A stretch of 64,000 nt of DNA from CAWFPR01 sp963817635 (GCA_963817635.1 CAWFPR010000015.1:310001-374000); one strand, 5' to 3'. Counted from the first letter of the stretch, positions 9,882 to 19,250 are shown. Notes: generated from the sequence alone by a model not told the origin. A program made the numbers and translations.

Positions 9882-12800
9882 TCAGGTGAGTTCGGACAGA
9901 ATGCGGTCGGTGAGCGTGACCAGCCGATCGGCATCCGCGAAGTCGAACGGCATCGGCGGCCGGACCTTGATCACATTGTGGTACGGGCCGTCGGTCCCGA
10001 CCAGAACACCTTCCTCCCGCAGCCGGTTCACGACGAAGGCCGCCTCGGCGGCTGCCGGCTCGAGCGTTTCCTGATCGCGCACGAGCTCGACCCCGAGGAA
10101 GAGCCCCGAGCCCCGCACGTCGCCCACGATCCCGTGCCGCGCCGCGACCTGCCGCAAGCCGTCGGTCAGCCGCGTCCCGACCGACAGCGCGTGGGATTGC
10201 AACGCCTCCTCCTCGACGACCTCGAGTACCGCGAGCCCGGCGGCGCACGCCGCCGTGCTCCCGCCAAACGTGCTGAAGAACTCCATGCCGTTGTCGAACG
10301 CGCGGGCAATCGCAGACGTGGTGACCACCGCGCCGAGGGGATAGCCGTTGCCGATGGGCTTGCCGAGCACGACGACGTCCGGCACGACGTGCTGCGCTTC
10401 GAATCCGTAGAAATGGGTGCCGATCCGCCCGTAGGCGGTCTGGACCTCGTCGGCGATGCACAGGCCGCCCGCCGCGCGCACGTGCGCGTAGACGTCGGCC
10501 AGGTATCCGGCCGGCGGCACGATCTGGCCCGCGACGCTCGGGCAGCTCTCCGCGATGAACGCGCTCAGGCGCCGGCCCTCCTCCTGGATGGCCCGCACGA
10601 TCTCGCCGACCGCCGCAGCGTAGCGCGCTCCAGCGCGCGGATCGTCGCGCTTGAAGACACCTCGATAAACATCCGGCACGGGCGCGACGTGCACCCAGGG
10701 TTGAGCCCCCTGCCCCCCCGGTCCGTAGAACTTGTACGGACTGATGGCGATCAGGCTGTTCGTGTTGCCGTGATACGCCGACTCCAGGACGATGACGTCG
10801 CGTGCGCCAGTGGCGGCATGTGCCAGGCGCAGCGCCAGTTCGTTCGCCTCGCTCCCCGAGTTCACGAAATAGCAGACGCGCAGCGGCGCGGGCAACGTGC
10901 GGGTCAGTCGCTCCGCGAACGTCATCAACGAATCGTGCAGGTAGCGGGTGTTGGTGTTCAGGACGCCCAGCTGCGCGGCGGCAGCCGCGACCACGCGCGG
11001 ATGACAGTGGCCGACGTGCGGGACGTTGTTGTACGCGTCGAGATAGCGGCGGCCTGCCGCGTCGAAGAGACACTGCCTCCAGCCGCGCACGATCTTCAGC
11101 GGCGTCCGATACCCGAGGCGCACGCTGCGGCCGATCCGCTCGCGGCGCGCCTCGAGGGCATCGTCCACGCCAATCGCGCGATCGGGAAACGCGACGTCCC
11201 CGAGATTCAGCATCGGAGCCGGATCGGGCGAGAACGCCATCCAGGTCGCGCGCTCGGACGCACGGCACACGCCCGGATAGCCGCGACCGAGGCCGAGCAG
11301 GTCGGTGATGATCTGGAAATGCAGGTGCGGCGTCCAGCCGCCGTTGACGTCGGCGCCGCCGATTTCGGCGAACGCTTCGCCGGCCGACACGGCGCGCCCG
11401 GGCGGGCACTCGGCGAGTGATTGCCGGGAGAGGTGGCCGTACAGCGTGAAGAAGCGGTCCCCGTCCGGGTTGTCGTGACGCAGCACGACCAGCGGTCCGT
11501 AATCGAGCGCCGCTGCGTTGTCGGCGGCGATGTCCACCACGCCGTCGAGCGGTGCGTGCACGGCGGTGCCGGCCGGAACGAAGAGGTCCACCCCGAGGTG
11601 AATCGTCCGGGGCTCGCACGCGTCCGGTTCCTGGAACAGCGGCGAATCGTACAGCACCCGCGGCTCGCCGTAGCGTCCAATCCCGACGGTCGCGCCTGAA
11701 CGCCGCATCGCCCGTTCGATGCGCGGGGTGAGCGCGGCTTCCGCGTTCTCCGCCGGATCGCCTGACACCAGTGGCGAGCCCACGCTCAGGTCGACGACCG
11801 TCGAGCGGTCCGCGCCGCGGATGACCTCGGCATATTGGCGGCCGGCAAGCGATCGCGCCACGCGGGCCGCGTGCGGTGACGGCTCGACGCCGCAGGCCTG
11901 CCGCAACGCGGCCGTGGCCAGGCTGTCGGACAGCGCACGGAGCCGCGGCAGCGTCCGGGCGATCGGCGCCTGGCTGATCGCGAGGTAGGCGTCGGACGGC
12001 CGCTGGGCCTGCTGGTAGGCCGCCAGGCAGACGCTGGCGCAGAGCCGCAGCCGGACCATGGGGAATACAGCCGCGATTTCCGCCTCCGTGAGTGGCCGGC
12101 GCGTGTGATAGCCCGCGACGAGCGCCTGCGCCACCGCGAGCGGATCCGGCTTGCCGAGCACGGCGTAGGCCACGGCGACCGCCAGATCTCCGACCGTGTA
12201 GCTGTGCACCATGTCGCCGAAGTCGATCAGGCCGGCGACCGCCTGGTGGCGCGCCCAGGGATCGTCGGCGGGCGCGACGATGACGTTGTGGTCGTTGGCG
12301 TCTCCGTGAATCACTGAGCGAGGCAGCTCCGCGAACGCGGCGCCGGCGTGGAGGGCGAGGCCATCCACGGTGGCGCGGACCAGCGCGCGCACGCTGGTGT
12401 CGGCAACGAGGCCGAGGTGACGTTCGACGACCTGAAACGCCTGCGCGAGATCCCAGTGGAACTCGCGGTGGGCGGCGGGATGATCGAACGACGTGAGGCT
12501 GGCGTCGAGATCCCCGAGGCGCTCGCCAAGATCGCGCATCAGATCGAGGGAGTGGCGAGCGACTCTGCCGAGCGGTTCGCCGTCGATCCAGGTCAGCAGC
12601 CGGACGAGGTGCCGGTCACCTGCTGCTGTCCGATAGTCCACGATCTCGTCGCCAGACGCGGCGGCGACGACCGAGGGACAGATGCGCACCCGGGCCGCCA
12701 GGTGCGACATCGCGGCGTTCTGCGCGTCGAGCAGCGTCCGCTCCTCGGCGGCGTTGGCGATCTTGAGCACGAAGCGGCGGCCGTCGTGCGCCTGCACCAG

Positions 12801-12920
12801 GAAGTTCTGGTCGCGCTCGCTGGTGAGCGGCGTCGCCGTACCTGCGAGGCCGTACGCGTCGCGCGCGAGCGCCTCTGCGGCGGCGCTGTCGAGGCGCGGG
12901 GCCTGCTGGAGCAGCGACAT
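9882..12920 (-). CDS. Three-domain fusion: APH-like kinase, M23 peptidase-like and class-III aminotransferase
   Basis: One unbroken 1,012-residue frame. Residues about 20-330 are an aminoglycoside-phosphotransferase/choline-kinase fold with the catalytic loop VIHGDANDHNVIV and the DFGD metal site (GLIDFGDMVHSY). Residues about 420-560 are an M23/LysM-style lytic fold with HLGVDLF and HLHFQ zinc-type histidines. Residues about 590-1,012 are a class-III PLP aminotransferase, with Schiff-base lysine near residue 855 (VLGKPIGNGYPLGAV). The aminotransferase resembles the AGXT2-like/ethanolamine-phosphate phospho-lyase branch, suggesting kinase then lyase steps on a small amino-alcohol. The peptidase-like module between them is puzzling. 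A GNAT gene lies just upstream. Confidence 0.85.
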   Translation of the reverse strand: MSLLQQAPRLDSAAAEALARDAYGLAGTATPLTSERDQNFLVQAHDGRRFVLKIANAAEERTLLDAQNAAMSHLAARVRICPSVVAAASGDEIVDYRTAAGDRHLVRLLTWIDGEPLGRVARHSLDLMRDLGERLGDLDASLTSFDHPAAHREFHWDLAQAFQVVERHLGLVADTSVRALVRATVDGLALHAGAAFAELPRSVIHGDANDHNVIVAPADDPWARHQAVAGLIDFGDMVHSYTVGDLAVAVAYAVLGKPDPLAVAQALVAGYHTRRPLTEAEIAAVFPMVRLRLCASVCLAAYQQAQRPSDAYLAISQAPIARTLPRLRALSDSLATAALRQACGVEPSPHAARVARSLAGRQYAEVIRGADRSTVVDLSVGSPLVSGDPAENAEAALTPRIERAMRRSGATVGIGRYGEPRVLYDSPLFQEPDACEPRTIHLGVDLFVPAGTAVHAPLDGVVDIAADNAAALDYGPLVVLRHDNPDGDRFFTLYGHLSRQSLAECPPGRAVSAGEAFAEIGGADVNGGWTPHLHFQIITDLLGLGRGYPGVCRASERATWMAFSPDPAPMLNLGDVAFPDRAIGVDDALEARRERIGRSVRLGYRTPLKIVRGWRQCLFDAAGRRYLDAYNNVPHVGHCHPRVVAAAAAQLGVLNTNTRYLHDSLMTFAERLTRTLPAPLRVCYFVNSGSEANELALRLAHAATGARDVIVLESAYHGNTNSLIAISPYKFYGPGGQGAQPWVHVAPVPDVYRGVFKRDDPRAGARYAAAVGEIVRAIQEEGRRLSAFIAESCPSVAGQIVPPAGYLADVYAHVRAAGGLCIADEVQTAYGRIGTHFYGFEAQHVVPDVVVLGKPIGNGYPLGAVVTTSAIARAFDNGMEFFSTFGGSTAACAAGLAVLEVVEEEALQSHALSVGTRLTDGLRQVAARHGIVGDVRGSGLFLGVELVRDQETLEPAAAEAAFVVNRLREEGVLVGTDGPYHNVIKVRPPMPFDFADADRLVTLTDRILSELT

Positions 12921-12929
12921 GACTGGATT

Positions 12930-13409
12930 CTACCGCTCCGGGCCGGGGAGCGGCTTGAGGTAGCGCAGGGTATCGATTCGGAATCCGAGGTGTTCGTAGA
13001 CCGCACGCGCGCGGGTATTCTCTTCGAAGACGCCGAGGGTCAGTTTCCGGTAGCCGCGAGCCACCGCCCACGCCTCGGCCTCACGCAGCAGTGCGGCCGC
13101 CAGGCCGCGCCCCTCGACCTCCGCCGCGACGGCGAGGATGCCGATGTGCCCGTGAGCCTCGAGCGTGAAGTAGTCCTGGAGCTGCTCGAGCAGCGTGAAG
13201 CCCCCCACCGATCCGTCGTGCTCGGCGACCAGCAGCGTCGAGGTCGCCGGCGCCTGGCCATCGAAGAACCGGCGCAGGGTGCGACGTTCGCCCTCGTTGA
13301 CCTCGTCGGCCGTGCGCCACGCCGGCGGACCGAAGGCGGCGAGCCGTTCGGCGAGCGTCAGCACGCGCTCGCGGTCACGCGCGGTCGCGGGGCGGATCAC
13401 AGGTGCCAC
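12930..13409 (-). CDS. GNAT-family N-acetyltransferase
   Basis: A 159-residue GNAT protein, GTG start at 13409. It shows the acetyl-CoA-binding region (HIGILAVAAEVEGRGLAAAL), with the Q/RxxGxG/A-type pyrophosphate loop as VEGRGLAAALL, followed by the helix and C-terminal strand typical of the fold (ARAVYEHLGFRIDTLRYL). It ends 9 nt before the start of the fusion gene on the same strand, so the two are probably co-transcribed and may act on related amine substrates. Acceptor specificity cannot be read from the sequence. Confidence 0.85.
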   Translation of the reverse strand: MAPVIRPATARDRERVLTLAERLAAFGPPAWRTADEVNEGERRTLRRFFDGQAPATSTLLVAEHDGSVGGFTLLEQLQDYFTLEAHGHIGILAVAAEVEGRGLAAALLREAEAWAVARGYRKLTLGVFEENTRARAVYEHLGFRIDTLRYLKPLPGPER

Positions 13410-13430
13410 GAGCGCGAGTATATCGCGCGT

Positions 13431-16055
13431 TCACTCGTGGCGCAGGGTCGAGGCCGGATCGACACGGACGGCGCGCCACGTCGGCAGCACGCACGCCGAG
13501 ATCGCGACGGCGCCCACGAGCGCCCCTGCGCCGACGAGCGCGAGCGGGTCGGCAGGACCGACATCGAAGAGCAGCGAGCCGAGCGCGCGGCCCGTGGCCA
13601 GACTGCCGATCACCCCGACCGCCATTCCAATGCCGGCCGGCGCGATGCCGCTCGCGACCATCAGCCGCATCACGTCGCGGCGGGTCGCCCCGAGCGCCAG
13701 GCGCACGCCGATCTCGCGCGTCCGTTCCGACACCGACTGCGCCAGCAGGCTGTAGATCGCGATCGACGCCAGCAACACGGCCGCCGCGGCAAACACGGCC
13801 AGGAGCGCAAGCATCACGCGACGGAAATAGACCGCGCCCGACCGCTCCATGACCTGCTCCATCGTGGCCACGGCGTACAGCGGCAGGGCCGGATCGATCC
13901 CGGCCATGACCTGCCGGGCGGCTGCCGCAGCCTCGACCGGATGGTCCGCGCGGATCACCACGCTGAAGGCATTCGACGGATCCTGCGTCATCGCGAAATA
14001 CACGATCGGCGTGCGCGGCCGATCCAGCTCCTCGACCTGCTCGTCGCCGACGATGCCGACAATCTCAAAGGGGTCCGTTCCGAGAAACGCGAAGCGGAGG
14101 CGTTGCCCGAGCGGGCTGGCACCGTCGAGGACCCGCTGCGCGAAGGTGTGATTCACCACCACGGCGCGCGGCGATCCGTCCCGATCGGCATCGGTGAATG
14201 CGCGGCCGCCCTCGAGTCGCAGTCCCACGACGTCGAAGTAGTTCGCGCTGATGGTCCGAATTGAAACCTCAGGTCCTCCGCCTGCGACCGTCGCCCGCCC
14301 CTCGATCGCCGGCACACCGCTGTTTCCTCGCCCCTGGAGCGGCAACTGAGTACTGGCGGCCACACCGGAGACAGCCGGCATGGCGGCGAGGCGCCCGGCG
14401 AGGCGGTCGTAGAAGGCCAGCACCTGGGCCGCCGCCGCATATCTCGCGCCGGGCAGGGACACCCGCATCGTGAGCAGGCCCCGCATGTCGAAGCCCGGTG
14501 ACACGCCGAGCAGGCGATGGACGCTGCGCGCCAGCAGGCCCGCGCCTGAGAGCAGAACGAATGCCAGGGCGATCTCGGCAGCGACGAGGGCGGCCTGCGT
14601 GCGACGTTGTGGCCCGCTGGTGGTCGTGCGCGTTCCGCGAAGGGGGCGCGCCAGGTCGTGGCGCGACCATCGAAGCGCCGGCAACAGGCTGAACAGCACG
14701 CCGGTGGCGACCGACAGGCCGAGCGCGAACAGCACGAGCCCGGGCGTAACGCCGAGCTGATCGATGTGTGGCAGCACCGCGCGCTGCCGCGGCGGCAGCG
14801 CCGCGACGGCCGCCTGGAGCAGCCAGCGCGACAGGGCAGCCCCCAGCACGCCTCCGGCAAGGGCCAGCAGCAGGCTCTCGGTGATCAGCTGCCGCACGAG
14901 CCGCCCGGTTCCCGCACCGATCGCGGCGCGCACCGACAACTCGCGCGCGCGCCCCGCCGATCGCGTCAGCAGCAGGCCGGCAATGTTCGCGCAAGCCGTG
15001 GCGAGCAGCAGCGCAACGGCGCCGATCAGCACGAGGAGGGCCGGGCGAATCTCCCCCACCACGAGATCGTGCAGCGCGACCGCGCGGTACCGGACCGTCG
15101 CGTGCCATTTCGGATCGTCCGCTGCTCGCGCCGCCGCAATGACGGCAAGGTCTGCGGTCACCTGGTCCGGAGTAGCCGACGGGGCCAGGCGGCCGATCAC
15201 ATCCATCCAGTGGTAGTAGCCGCGTTCTTCCTGGGCGCGCGAGGGGCGCAGCGGCAGCCACAACTCCGCCAGGCCCCGCAACGGAAATTCGAAACCCGCC
15301 GGCAGCACGCCGACGACGAGCGCGGACTGGCCGTCGAGCGAAATCGTGCGGCCGACGATCGATGGATCGGCGTCGAAACGGCGGACCCAGGCACCGTGCG
15401 CCAGCATCACCACGGGTGGAGCTTCGCGGCGCGTCTCGGCTGGCAAGAACGTGCGTCCGAGCGCCGGCGCAACGCCCAGCGCTTCGAAGAAACCGTCGCT
15501 GACCTCTGCCATCGGGACGCGTTCGGGATCGGCGCCCGGCCGCACCAGCGTGCGACTGCCGCCGGAATAGGCGACGACCGCCGACAACGTGCGCGTGCTG
15601 AGCCGCAGGTGCATGAAATCCAGGAACGAGAAGCCTCCTTCGCCCGCACCTTCGAACAGGTGGACCAGGCGCGACGGCTCGGCGTAGGGCAACGGCCGCA
15701 CGAGCGTGTCGTAGGCCATGGCGGCGACAGCGGCGCTCACGCCGATACCGAGCGCCTGCGTCAGGATGGCGGCCGCCGCAAAGAGCGGCTGGCGGCGCCA
15801 GGTCCGCCAGGCGAAGTGTGCATCGCGCGAGACGTCGTCGAGCAGGCGGAGCGCGCGTCGCTGACCGAACCCCGGCCGGCCGGCGGCGCGCCACCGCAAC
15901 CGCAGCGCACCAGGTACCGACGTGACGACCTGCAGCCAGTACCAGGCCTGTCCGTGCCGCGCGAATTCCTCGTCCAGGTCGTCCAGGATGATGCGGCGGT
16001 CGGACGGAGGCAGAAGCCGCGCGAGCAGCCGCCGCGGGACGGACGGCGGCCTCAT
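13431..16055 (-). CDS. ADOP/MacB-like ABC transporter permease
   Basis: The start ATG at 16055 overlaps the padR stop (ATGA), giving 874 residues. A cytosolic N-terminal segment (DRRIILDDLDEEFARHG) typical of acidobacterial duplicated permeases is followed by a first TM helix, a long MacB_PCD periplasmic domain and an FtsX module (TACANIAGLLLTRSAGRARE). A second periplasmic domain and a second FtsX module complete the duplicated layout. It lacks an ATPase domain, and no ATPase gene is adjacent. Such permeases export unknown cargo, perhaps toxic peptides or lipids, and are commonly controlled by a linked PadR repressor, as here. Confidence 0.9.
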   Translation of the reverse strand: MRPPSVPRRLLARLLPPSDRRIILDDLDEEFARHGQAWYWLQVVTSVPGALRLRWRAAGRPGFGQRRALRLLDDVSRDAHFAWRTWRRQPLFAAAAILTQALGIGVSAAVAAMAYDTLVRPLPYAEPSRLVHLFEGAGEGGFSFLDFMHLRLSTRTLSAVVAYSGGSRTLVRPGADPERVPMAEVSDGFFEALGVAPALGRTFLPAETRREAPPVVMLAHGAWVRRFDADPSIVGRTISLDGQSALVVGVLPAGFEFPLRGLAELWLPLRPSRAQEERGYYHWMDVIGRLAPSATPDQVTADLAVIAAARAADDPKWHATVRYRAVALHDLVVGEIRPALLVLIGAVALLLATACANIAGLLLTRSAGRARELSVRAAIGAGTGRLVRQLITESLLLALAGGVLGAALSRWLLQAAVAALPPRQRAVLPHIDQLGVTPGLVLFALGLSVATGVLFSLLPALRWSRHDLARPLRGTRTTTSGPQRRTQAALVAAEIALAFVLLSGAGLLARSVHRLLGVSPGFDMRGLLTMRVSLPGARYAAAAQVLAFYDRLAGRLAAMPAVSGVAASTQLPLQGRGNSGVPAIEGRATVAGGGPEVSIRTISANYFDVVGLRLEGGRAFTDADRDGSPRAVVVNHTFAQRVLDGASPLGQRLRFAFLGTDPFEIVGIVGDEQVEELDRPRTPIVYFAMTQDPSNAFSVVIRADHPVEAAAAARQVMAGIDPALPLYAVATMEQVMERSGAVYFRRVMLALLAVFAAAAVLLASIAIYSLLAQSVSERTREIGVRLALGATRRDVMRLMVASGIAPAGIGMAVGVIGSLATGRALGSLLFDVGPADPLALVGAGALVGAVAISACVLPTWRAVRVDPASTLRHE

Positions 16056-16390
16056 GACTTCCGCCAGCGGCGCGGCAGGTGGATGCCGGCCCACATGCGC
16101 GCCTGGAGCTCGCGCGCTGACTCGAGGGCCGCCACTCCGGCCGGCGATACCGTGAAGAACCGCCGCGCCCGCCCTCCGCGCGCGCTGGACGGCGCGTCGC
16201 GGGCGCGCAGGTAACCCTTCTCCACGAGCCGATCGAGCGTGGCGTAGGCGGCCCCGATCGACACCCAGCGGCCGCTCCGCGCTTCGATTTCTCGACGGAT
16301 CGTCGTGCCGTACGCCTCGTCGCCGAGGTGCACGATCGCGAGCAGCACCACCTGCTCGAACTCACCGAGGTAGCTCACGCGTCCCGCCAT
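16052..16390 (-). CDS. PadR-family transcriptional repressor
   Basis: 112 residues with the winged-helix PadR fold: EQVVLLAIVHLGDEAYG, followed by the recognition region AAYATLDRLVEKGYL and the wing RARRFFTVSPAG. It is the first gene of a two-gene operon with the ADOP permease (ATGA overlap). A palindrome sits only 5 nt upstream of its ATG, so autorepression of the operon is likely. No Shine-Dalgarno is visible, which would fit a leaderless transcript starting near the ATG. The ligand is unknown. Confidence 0.9.
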   Translation of the reverse strand: MAGRVSYLGEFEQVVLLAIVHLGDEAYGTTIRREIEARSGRWVSIGAAYATLDRLVEKGYLRARDAPSSARGGRARRFFTVSPAGVAALESARELQARMWAGIHLPRRWRKS

Positions 16391-16394
16391 TGGT

Positions 16395-16417
16395 ATGTTC
16401 TATAAAATAGAATACAT
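16395..16417 (-). promoter_or_regulatory. Probable PadR operator overlapping the promoter
   Basis: An A+T-rich near-perfect palindrome stands out in G+C-rich surroundings: ATGT-N15-ACAT with inner arms ATTCTAT/ATAGAAC. A TTGACG hexamer (16420-16425 on the minus strand) could serve as -35, with TAGAAC inside the palindrome as a weak -10 at 17-nt spacing. A PadR dimer bound here would block RNA polymerase. The predicted transcription start falls at or next to the padR ATG. The operator role is inferred from position and symmetry, not shown directly. Confidence 0.6.
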
Positions 16418-16451
16418 GCCGTCAACCGGAATGTGACGGTCCCACGGAAAC

Positions 16452-16746
16452 TCAGCCGACCAGGACGTAGCGCCGCACGTCGGTCGGGGCCGCAAGATGC
16501 CCCTCGAGCAGCGGCCGCGAGCGCGCCAGATGCGCGGACGCCGCATGGCGATCGAGCGCCTCCTCGCTCGCCCACTCCTCGTAGAACGTGAAGTCCTCAG
16601 GGATCGGAGACGTTCTGCATCAGGTCGTACCGCACGCAGCCGGCTTCCGCCCGCGTCGGCGCCACCTGTCCCAGCAGCACGTCCCGCACATGTCCGATAC
16701 TGTCCGGTTTGGCCGTTACCCGCGCCACCACCCGCACTATTCCCAT
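16452..16746 (-). CDS. Antibiotic-biosynthesis-monooxygenase (ABM/YgiN-like) domain protein (frameshifted)
   Basis: This gene is visible only after repairing one base. ATG at 16746, preceded by GGAGG at 5-nt spacing, encodes VRVVARVTAKPDSIGHVRDV, then AEAGCVRYDLMQNVSDP. The frame stops there, but dropping one G/C from the run at 16600-16602 continues it into EDFTFYEEWASEEALDRH and on to a TGA at 16452, about 97 residues in all. That is the usual length and pattern (EAGCxxYD, FxxxExWxSxEAL) of small ferredoxin-like ABM proteins, which act as cofactor-free oxygenases or stress-related quinol enzymes. It is tandem with padR but separated by the padR promoter. Confidence 0.75.
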
Positions 16747-16803
16747 TGAATCCTCCCTGTCAAGTGAGCTGCCGCGGCCACACTTCTCGCCTTACCCGGC
16801 AGG

Positions 16804-17192
16804 ATGTCTCCTATTCTTACCCGATGGGCCGCGTTCAACGTCGTCGGAGCCGGCGGCATCGCCGTGCAGTTGGCCACGCTCGGGCTGCTGGTGCACGCCT
16901 GGCACGCGCCGGCGCTCGCCGCGACGGCGCTCGGCGTCGAGGCCGCCATTCTCCACAATTTCGCCTGGCACGAGCGCTGGACCTGGAAGGACCGGCCCGC
17001 CGGCTCCGTCGGCGAGCGGGTCGCCAGGCTTGCGCGGTTCCACCTGCTCAACGGCGCGGTGTCGATGGCGGGAAATCTCGTGATCGTCTGGCCTGCTCAC
17101 CCGGGCGCTGCGGATGGATCCGATCGCCGCGAGCGCGGTGGCAATCGTCTGTTGCGCGATCGTCAATTTCGCGGCGAGCGACTCGCTTCGTG
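16804..17192 (+). CDS. GtrA-family membrane protein (frameshifted)
   Basis: ATG at 16804 opens a four-helix GtrA-like protein: AAFNVVGAGGIAVQLATLGL, the conserved HNFAWHERWTW loop, and RFHLLNGAVSMAGNLVIVW. The frame breaks at 17092-17093, where removing one C gives WLLTRALRMDPIAASAVAIV and then the family's terminal NFAASD motif. After that the frame would need one further base removed near 17188 to reach the usual VFR ending. GtrA proteins help flip polyprenyl-linked sugars for cell-surface glycosylation. The exact 3' end is uncertain because the downstream open frame can be read as a continuation. Confidence 0.7.
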
Positions 17193-17969
17193 TTCCGCTC
17201 GACAGCCGTCCTGGTGGCCGCCGTGGCCTGCGCCGCTCCCGCCCCGGTGGAAGCGGGCCCCTCGCCCGCCGCCCTGGCCGCATGGGCGCGCTACGCGTCG
17301 TCTGTGGAGCAGCGCCTGTCGGGCGTACCGGCGTCGGGCGGCCGCTTCTTCACGCAGGACTGGCGCGCCGGGGCATCACAGGACGAGATCGCGATACGGC
17401 GCATCGACCCGCCCCCGGTGCCCGATGCACGCATCCATCACTGGGTGGGAGCGATGTTCGTCGCCGGCGCGACGCTCCAGGGCGTGCTGGCGCGGCTCGA
17501 AGAGGGCGCCGGACATGAATCGAACGTGTACGAAGACGTGATCGCCTCGCGACTGCTGCAGCACCGCGGCGATCGGTTCTCGATCTACATGAAGCTTCGA
17601 CGACGAGCCGTGATTACCGTCAGCTACGACACCGAGCATCAGGTCGACTACCGCCGACTGGGTCCGCATCGCGCGACCAGCCGGAGCGTGGCGACGAAGA
17701 TCGCCGAGCTCGGAGAGGCCGGGACTCCACGGGAGCACGAGAAGGCGCCAGGCGATGACAACGGGTTCCTCTGGCGGCTGAATGCCTACTGGCGATACGA
17801 GGAAACGGCCGGCGGCGTGCTCGTCGAGTGCGAATCGGTGAGCCTGAGCCGCACGGTGCCGTTCGCCATCCGTCCCATCGCCGGACCGATCGTGGATCGC
17901 ATCGCGCGGGAGTCGCTGGAGAAGACGCTGCGGACGCTGCGGGTCGTGCTCAGCGGGGCACGATCGTGA
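17190..17969 (+). CDS. Secreted hypothetical protein, possibly START/SRPBCC-like
   Basis: A GTG at 17190 begins a signal-peptide-like stretch (VFRSTAVLVAAVACAAPAPV), giving about 259 residues. The mature region contains a beta-rich body (DRFSIYMKLRRRAVITVSYD, YWRYEETAGGVLVECESVSL) and a C-terminal helix (DRIARESLEKTLRTLRVVL), the layout seen in START/SRPBCC lipid-binding folds. I do not recognise a named family. The same frame is open further upstream, so the alternative is that this is the periplasmic tail of a GtrA fusion. It overlaps the convergent glutaminyl cyclase gene by 20 nt. Confidence 0.5.
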   Translation: MFRSTAVLVAAVACAAPAPVEAGPSPAALAAWARYASSVEQRLSGVPASGGRFFTQDWRAGASQDEIAIRRIDPPPVPDARIHHWVGAMFVAGATLQGVLARLEEGAGHESNVYEDVIASRLLQHRGDRFSIYMKLRRRAVITVSYDTEHQVDYRRLGPHRATSRSVATKIAELGEAGTPREHEKAPGDDNGFLWRLNAYWRYEETAGGVLVECESVSLSRTVPFAIRPIAGPIVDRIARESLEKTLRTLRVVLSGARS

Positions 17970-18736
17970 TCTCGAAGATGCGCGGCCAGAGCTTGCCGGT
18001 CACGAACAGCCGGTCCTCGCGGGCGTCGTACGCGATGCCGTTCAGCACGTCCACCCCGGAAGCGTCGCCCGGGTCGAGCAATCCTGACAGGTCGATCCAC
18101 CCCGTGACCTGTCCAGTCTTCGGCGAGATGCGGGCGATCCGATCGCTCTGCCAGACGTTGGCGAACAGCTCTCCCTTCACGAACTCCAGTTCGTTCAGGT
18201 TGGCGATTCGCATGGCTCCGTCGCGCACCTCGAGGCGGCCGGTTTCACGGAGCGTCGCGGGGTCGAGGAATCGGATGTAGGCGGTGCCGTCGCTCATGGC
18301 CAGGCGCGCGCCGTCGTACGCCAGCCCCCAGCCCTCGCCCTCGTACGAGAACGTCCTCAGGCGCCGGAAGGTCGTCCGGTCGTAGACGAAGCCGATGCCC
18401 GCCCGCCAGGTGAGCTGCACGAGCGTGTTGCCCCACGCCGCGATGCCCTCGCCGAAGTACTGCGCATCGAATCTTCGCGATCTGGAGCACCTCGCCGTTC
18501 TCGAGTTTCACCTTGCGGATGCTCGACCGGCCGTTGAGACCCGTCCCCTCGTACAATGCGCCGTCGAGAAACACCAGCCCCTGCGTGAACGCCCGCGGAT
18601 CGTGCGGGTAGGTGCGAACGACCCGGTAACCGGCAACCGGCGCCGTGGTCCCCCTCGCGCGTTGCCTCGACATGGCTGCGCCGCTGGCGACGGCGGCGGC
18701 GGCAATCGTGACGACGCCCACAGTGCGGAGGGTCAT
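17950..18736 (-). CDS. Glutaminyl-peptide cyclotransferase, beta-propeller type (frameshifted)
   Basis: ATG at 18736 starts a signal peptide (TVGVVTIAAAAVASGAAM). The body is the plant/bacterial glutamine cyclotransferase propeller: YRVVRTYPHDPRAFTQGLVF, LYEGTGLNGRSSIRKVKLE, then, after a one-base break near 18473, DAQYFGEGIAAWGNTLVQLT, YEGEGWGLAYDG and NGIAYDAREDRLFVTGKLWP. The enzyme forms N-terminal pyroglutamate on secreted peptides or proteins. Repaired length (about 261 aa) is normal. It starts 3 nt downstream of the zinc-ribbon gene, so the two form an operon. Confidence 0.85.
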
Positions 18737-18738
18737 GC

Positions 18739-19176
18739 CTACTTGAAGAGGTCGTCGAAGGCCGACCGGGCGCTCGTCGGCGGGGAGGACTTGGTTTGGC
18801 GCTCCACCGTCGTACGTGGCTCGTACTTGTCACAGGTGTTGCGGGTGTCTTTGGGAGAAATGCGGACCGGGATGGTCTGATGGCATTCGAAGGTCGCGCT
18901 CGTGTCGAAGTGCAGGCACTGCGCGCAGCTGTGGAGGTCGACACCGCACCGCGGGCAGCGGCCGTCCGGCGCCCACGCCACCGCCACCGAGAGTTCGTTG
19001 CCGCAGGGGGCACAGCGCACCACGTCGCGGAAGCCCGGCATGTTGAAGGTCTTCGGCGCAATCGGCGGCTGGCCTCGCGGCGTGAATTCCTTCTTTTCCG
19101 CCGGACGCGATTCCCGGCGCGGCTCTCGCGGCGTGTCCTGATATCCGCGCTGCCGATACTTGCGCTCATCTGACAT
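18739..19176 (-). CDS. Zinc-ribbon protein of unknown function
   Basis: 145 residues, ATG at 19176. A charged disordered N-terminus (KYRQRGYQDTPREPRRESRP) leads to two Cys-pair knuckles (VRCAPCGNEL and RCPRCGVDLHSCAQCLHF), then CHQTIPVRISPKDTRNTCDKY with two more cysteines and a Ser/Pro-rich tail. The clustered CxxC motifs predict structural zinc sites. There is no signal peptide, so it is cytosolic. I recognise no named family. Two GCTCTC-based heptamers (19185-19198) lie just upstream of its start. Confidence 0.7.
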   Translation of the reverse strand: MSDERKYRQRGYQDTPREPRRESRPAEKKEFTPRGQPPIAPKTFNMPGFRDVVRCAPCGNELSVAVAWAPDGRCPRCGVDLHSCAQCLHFDTSATFECHQTIPVRISPKDTRNTCDKYEPRTTVERQTKSSPPTSARSAFDDLFK

Positions 19177-19250
19177 GTGGTTCAGCTCTCTGCTCTCAGT
19201 GATTATAGCGCTTGATGATACTTCCCTCCCGATAGGGCAAACTGCAACGC

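Noticed and set aside
12348..14264. 638-residue plus-strand ORF opposite the fusion, GNAT and ADOP genes
   Set aside because: Crosses three real genes and has no recognisable domain.
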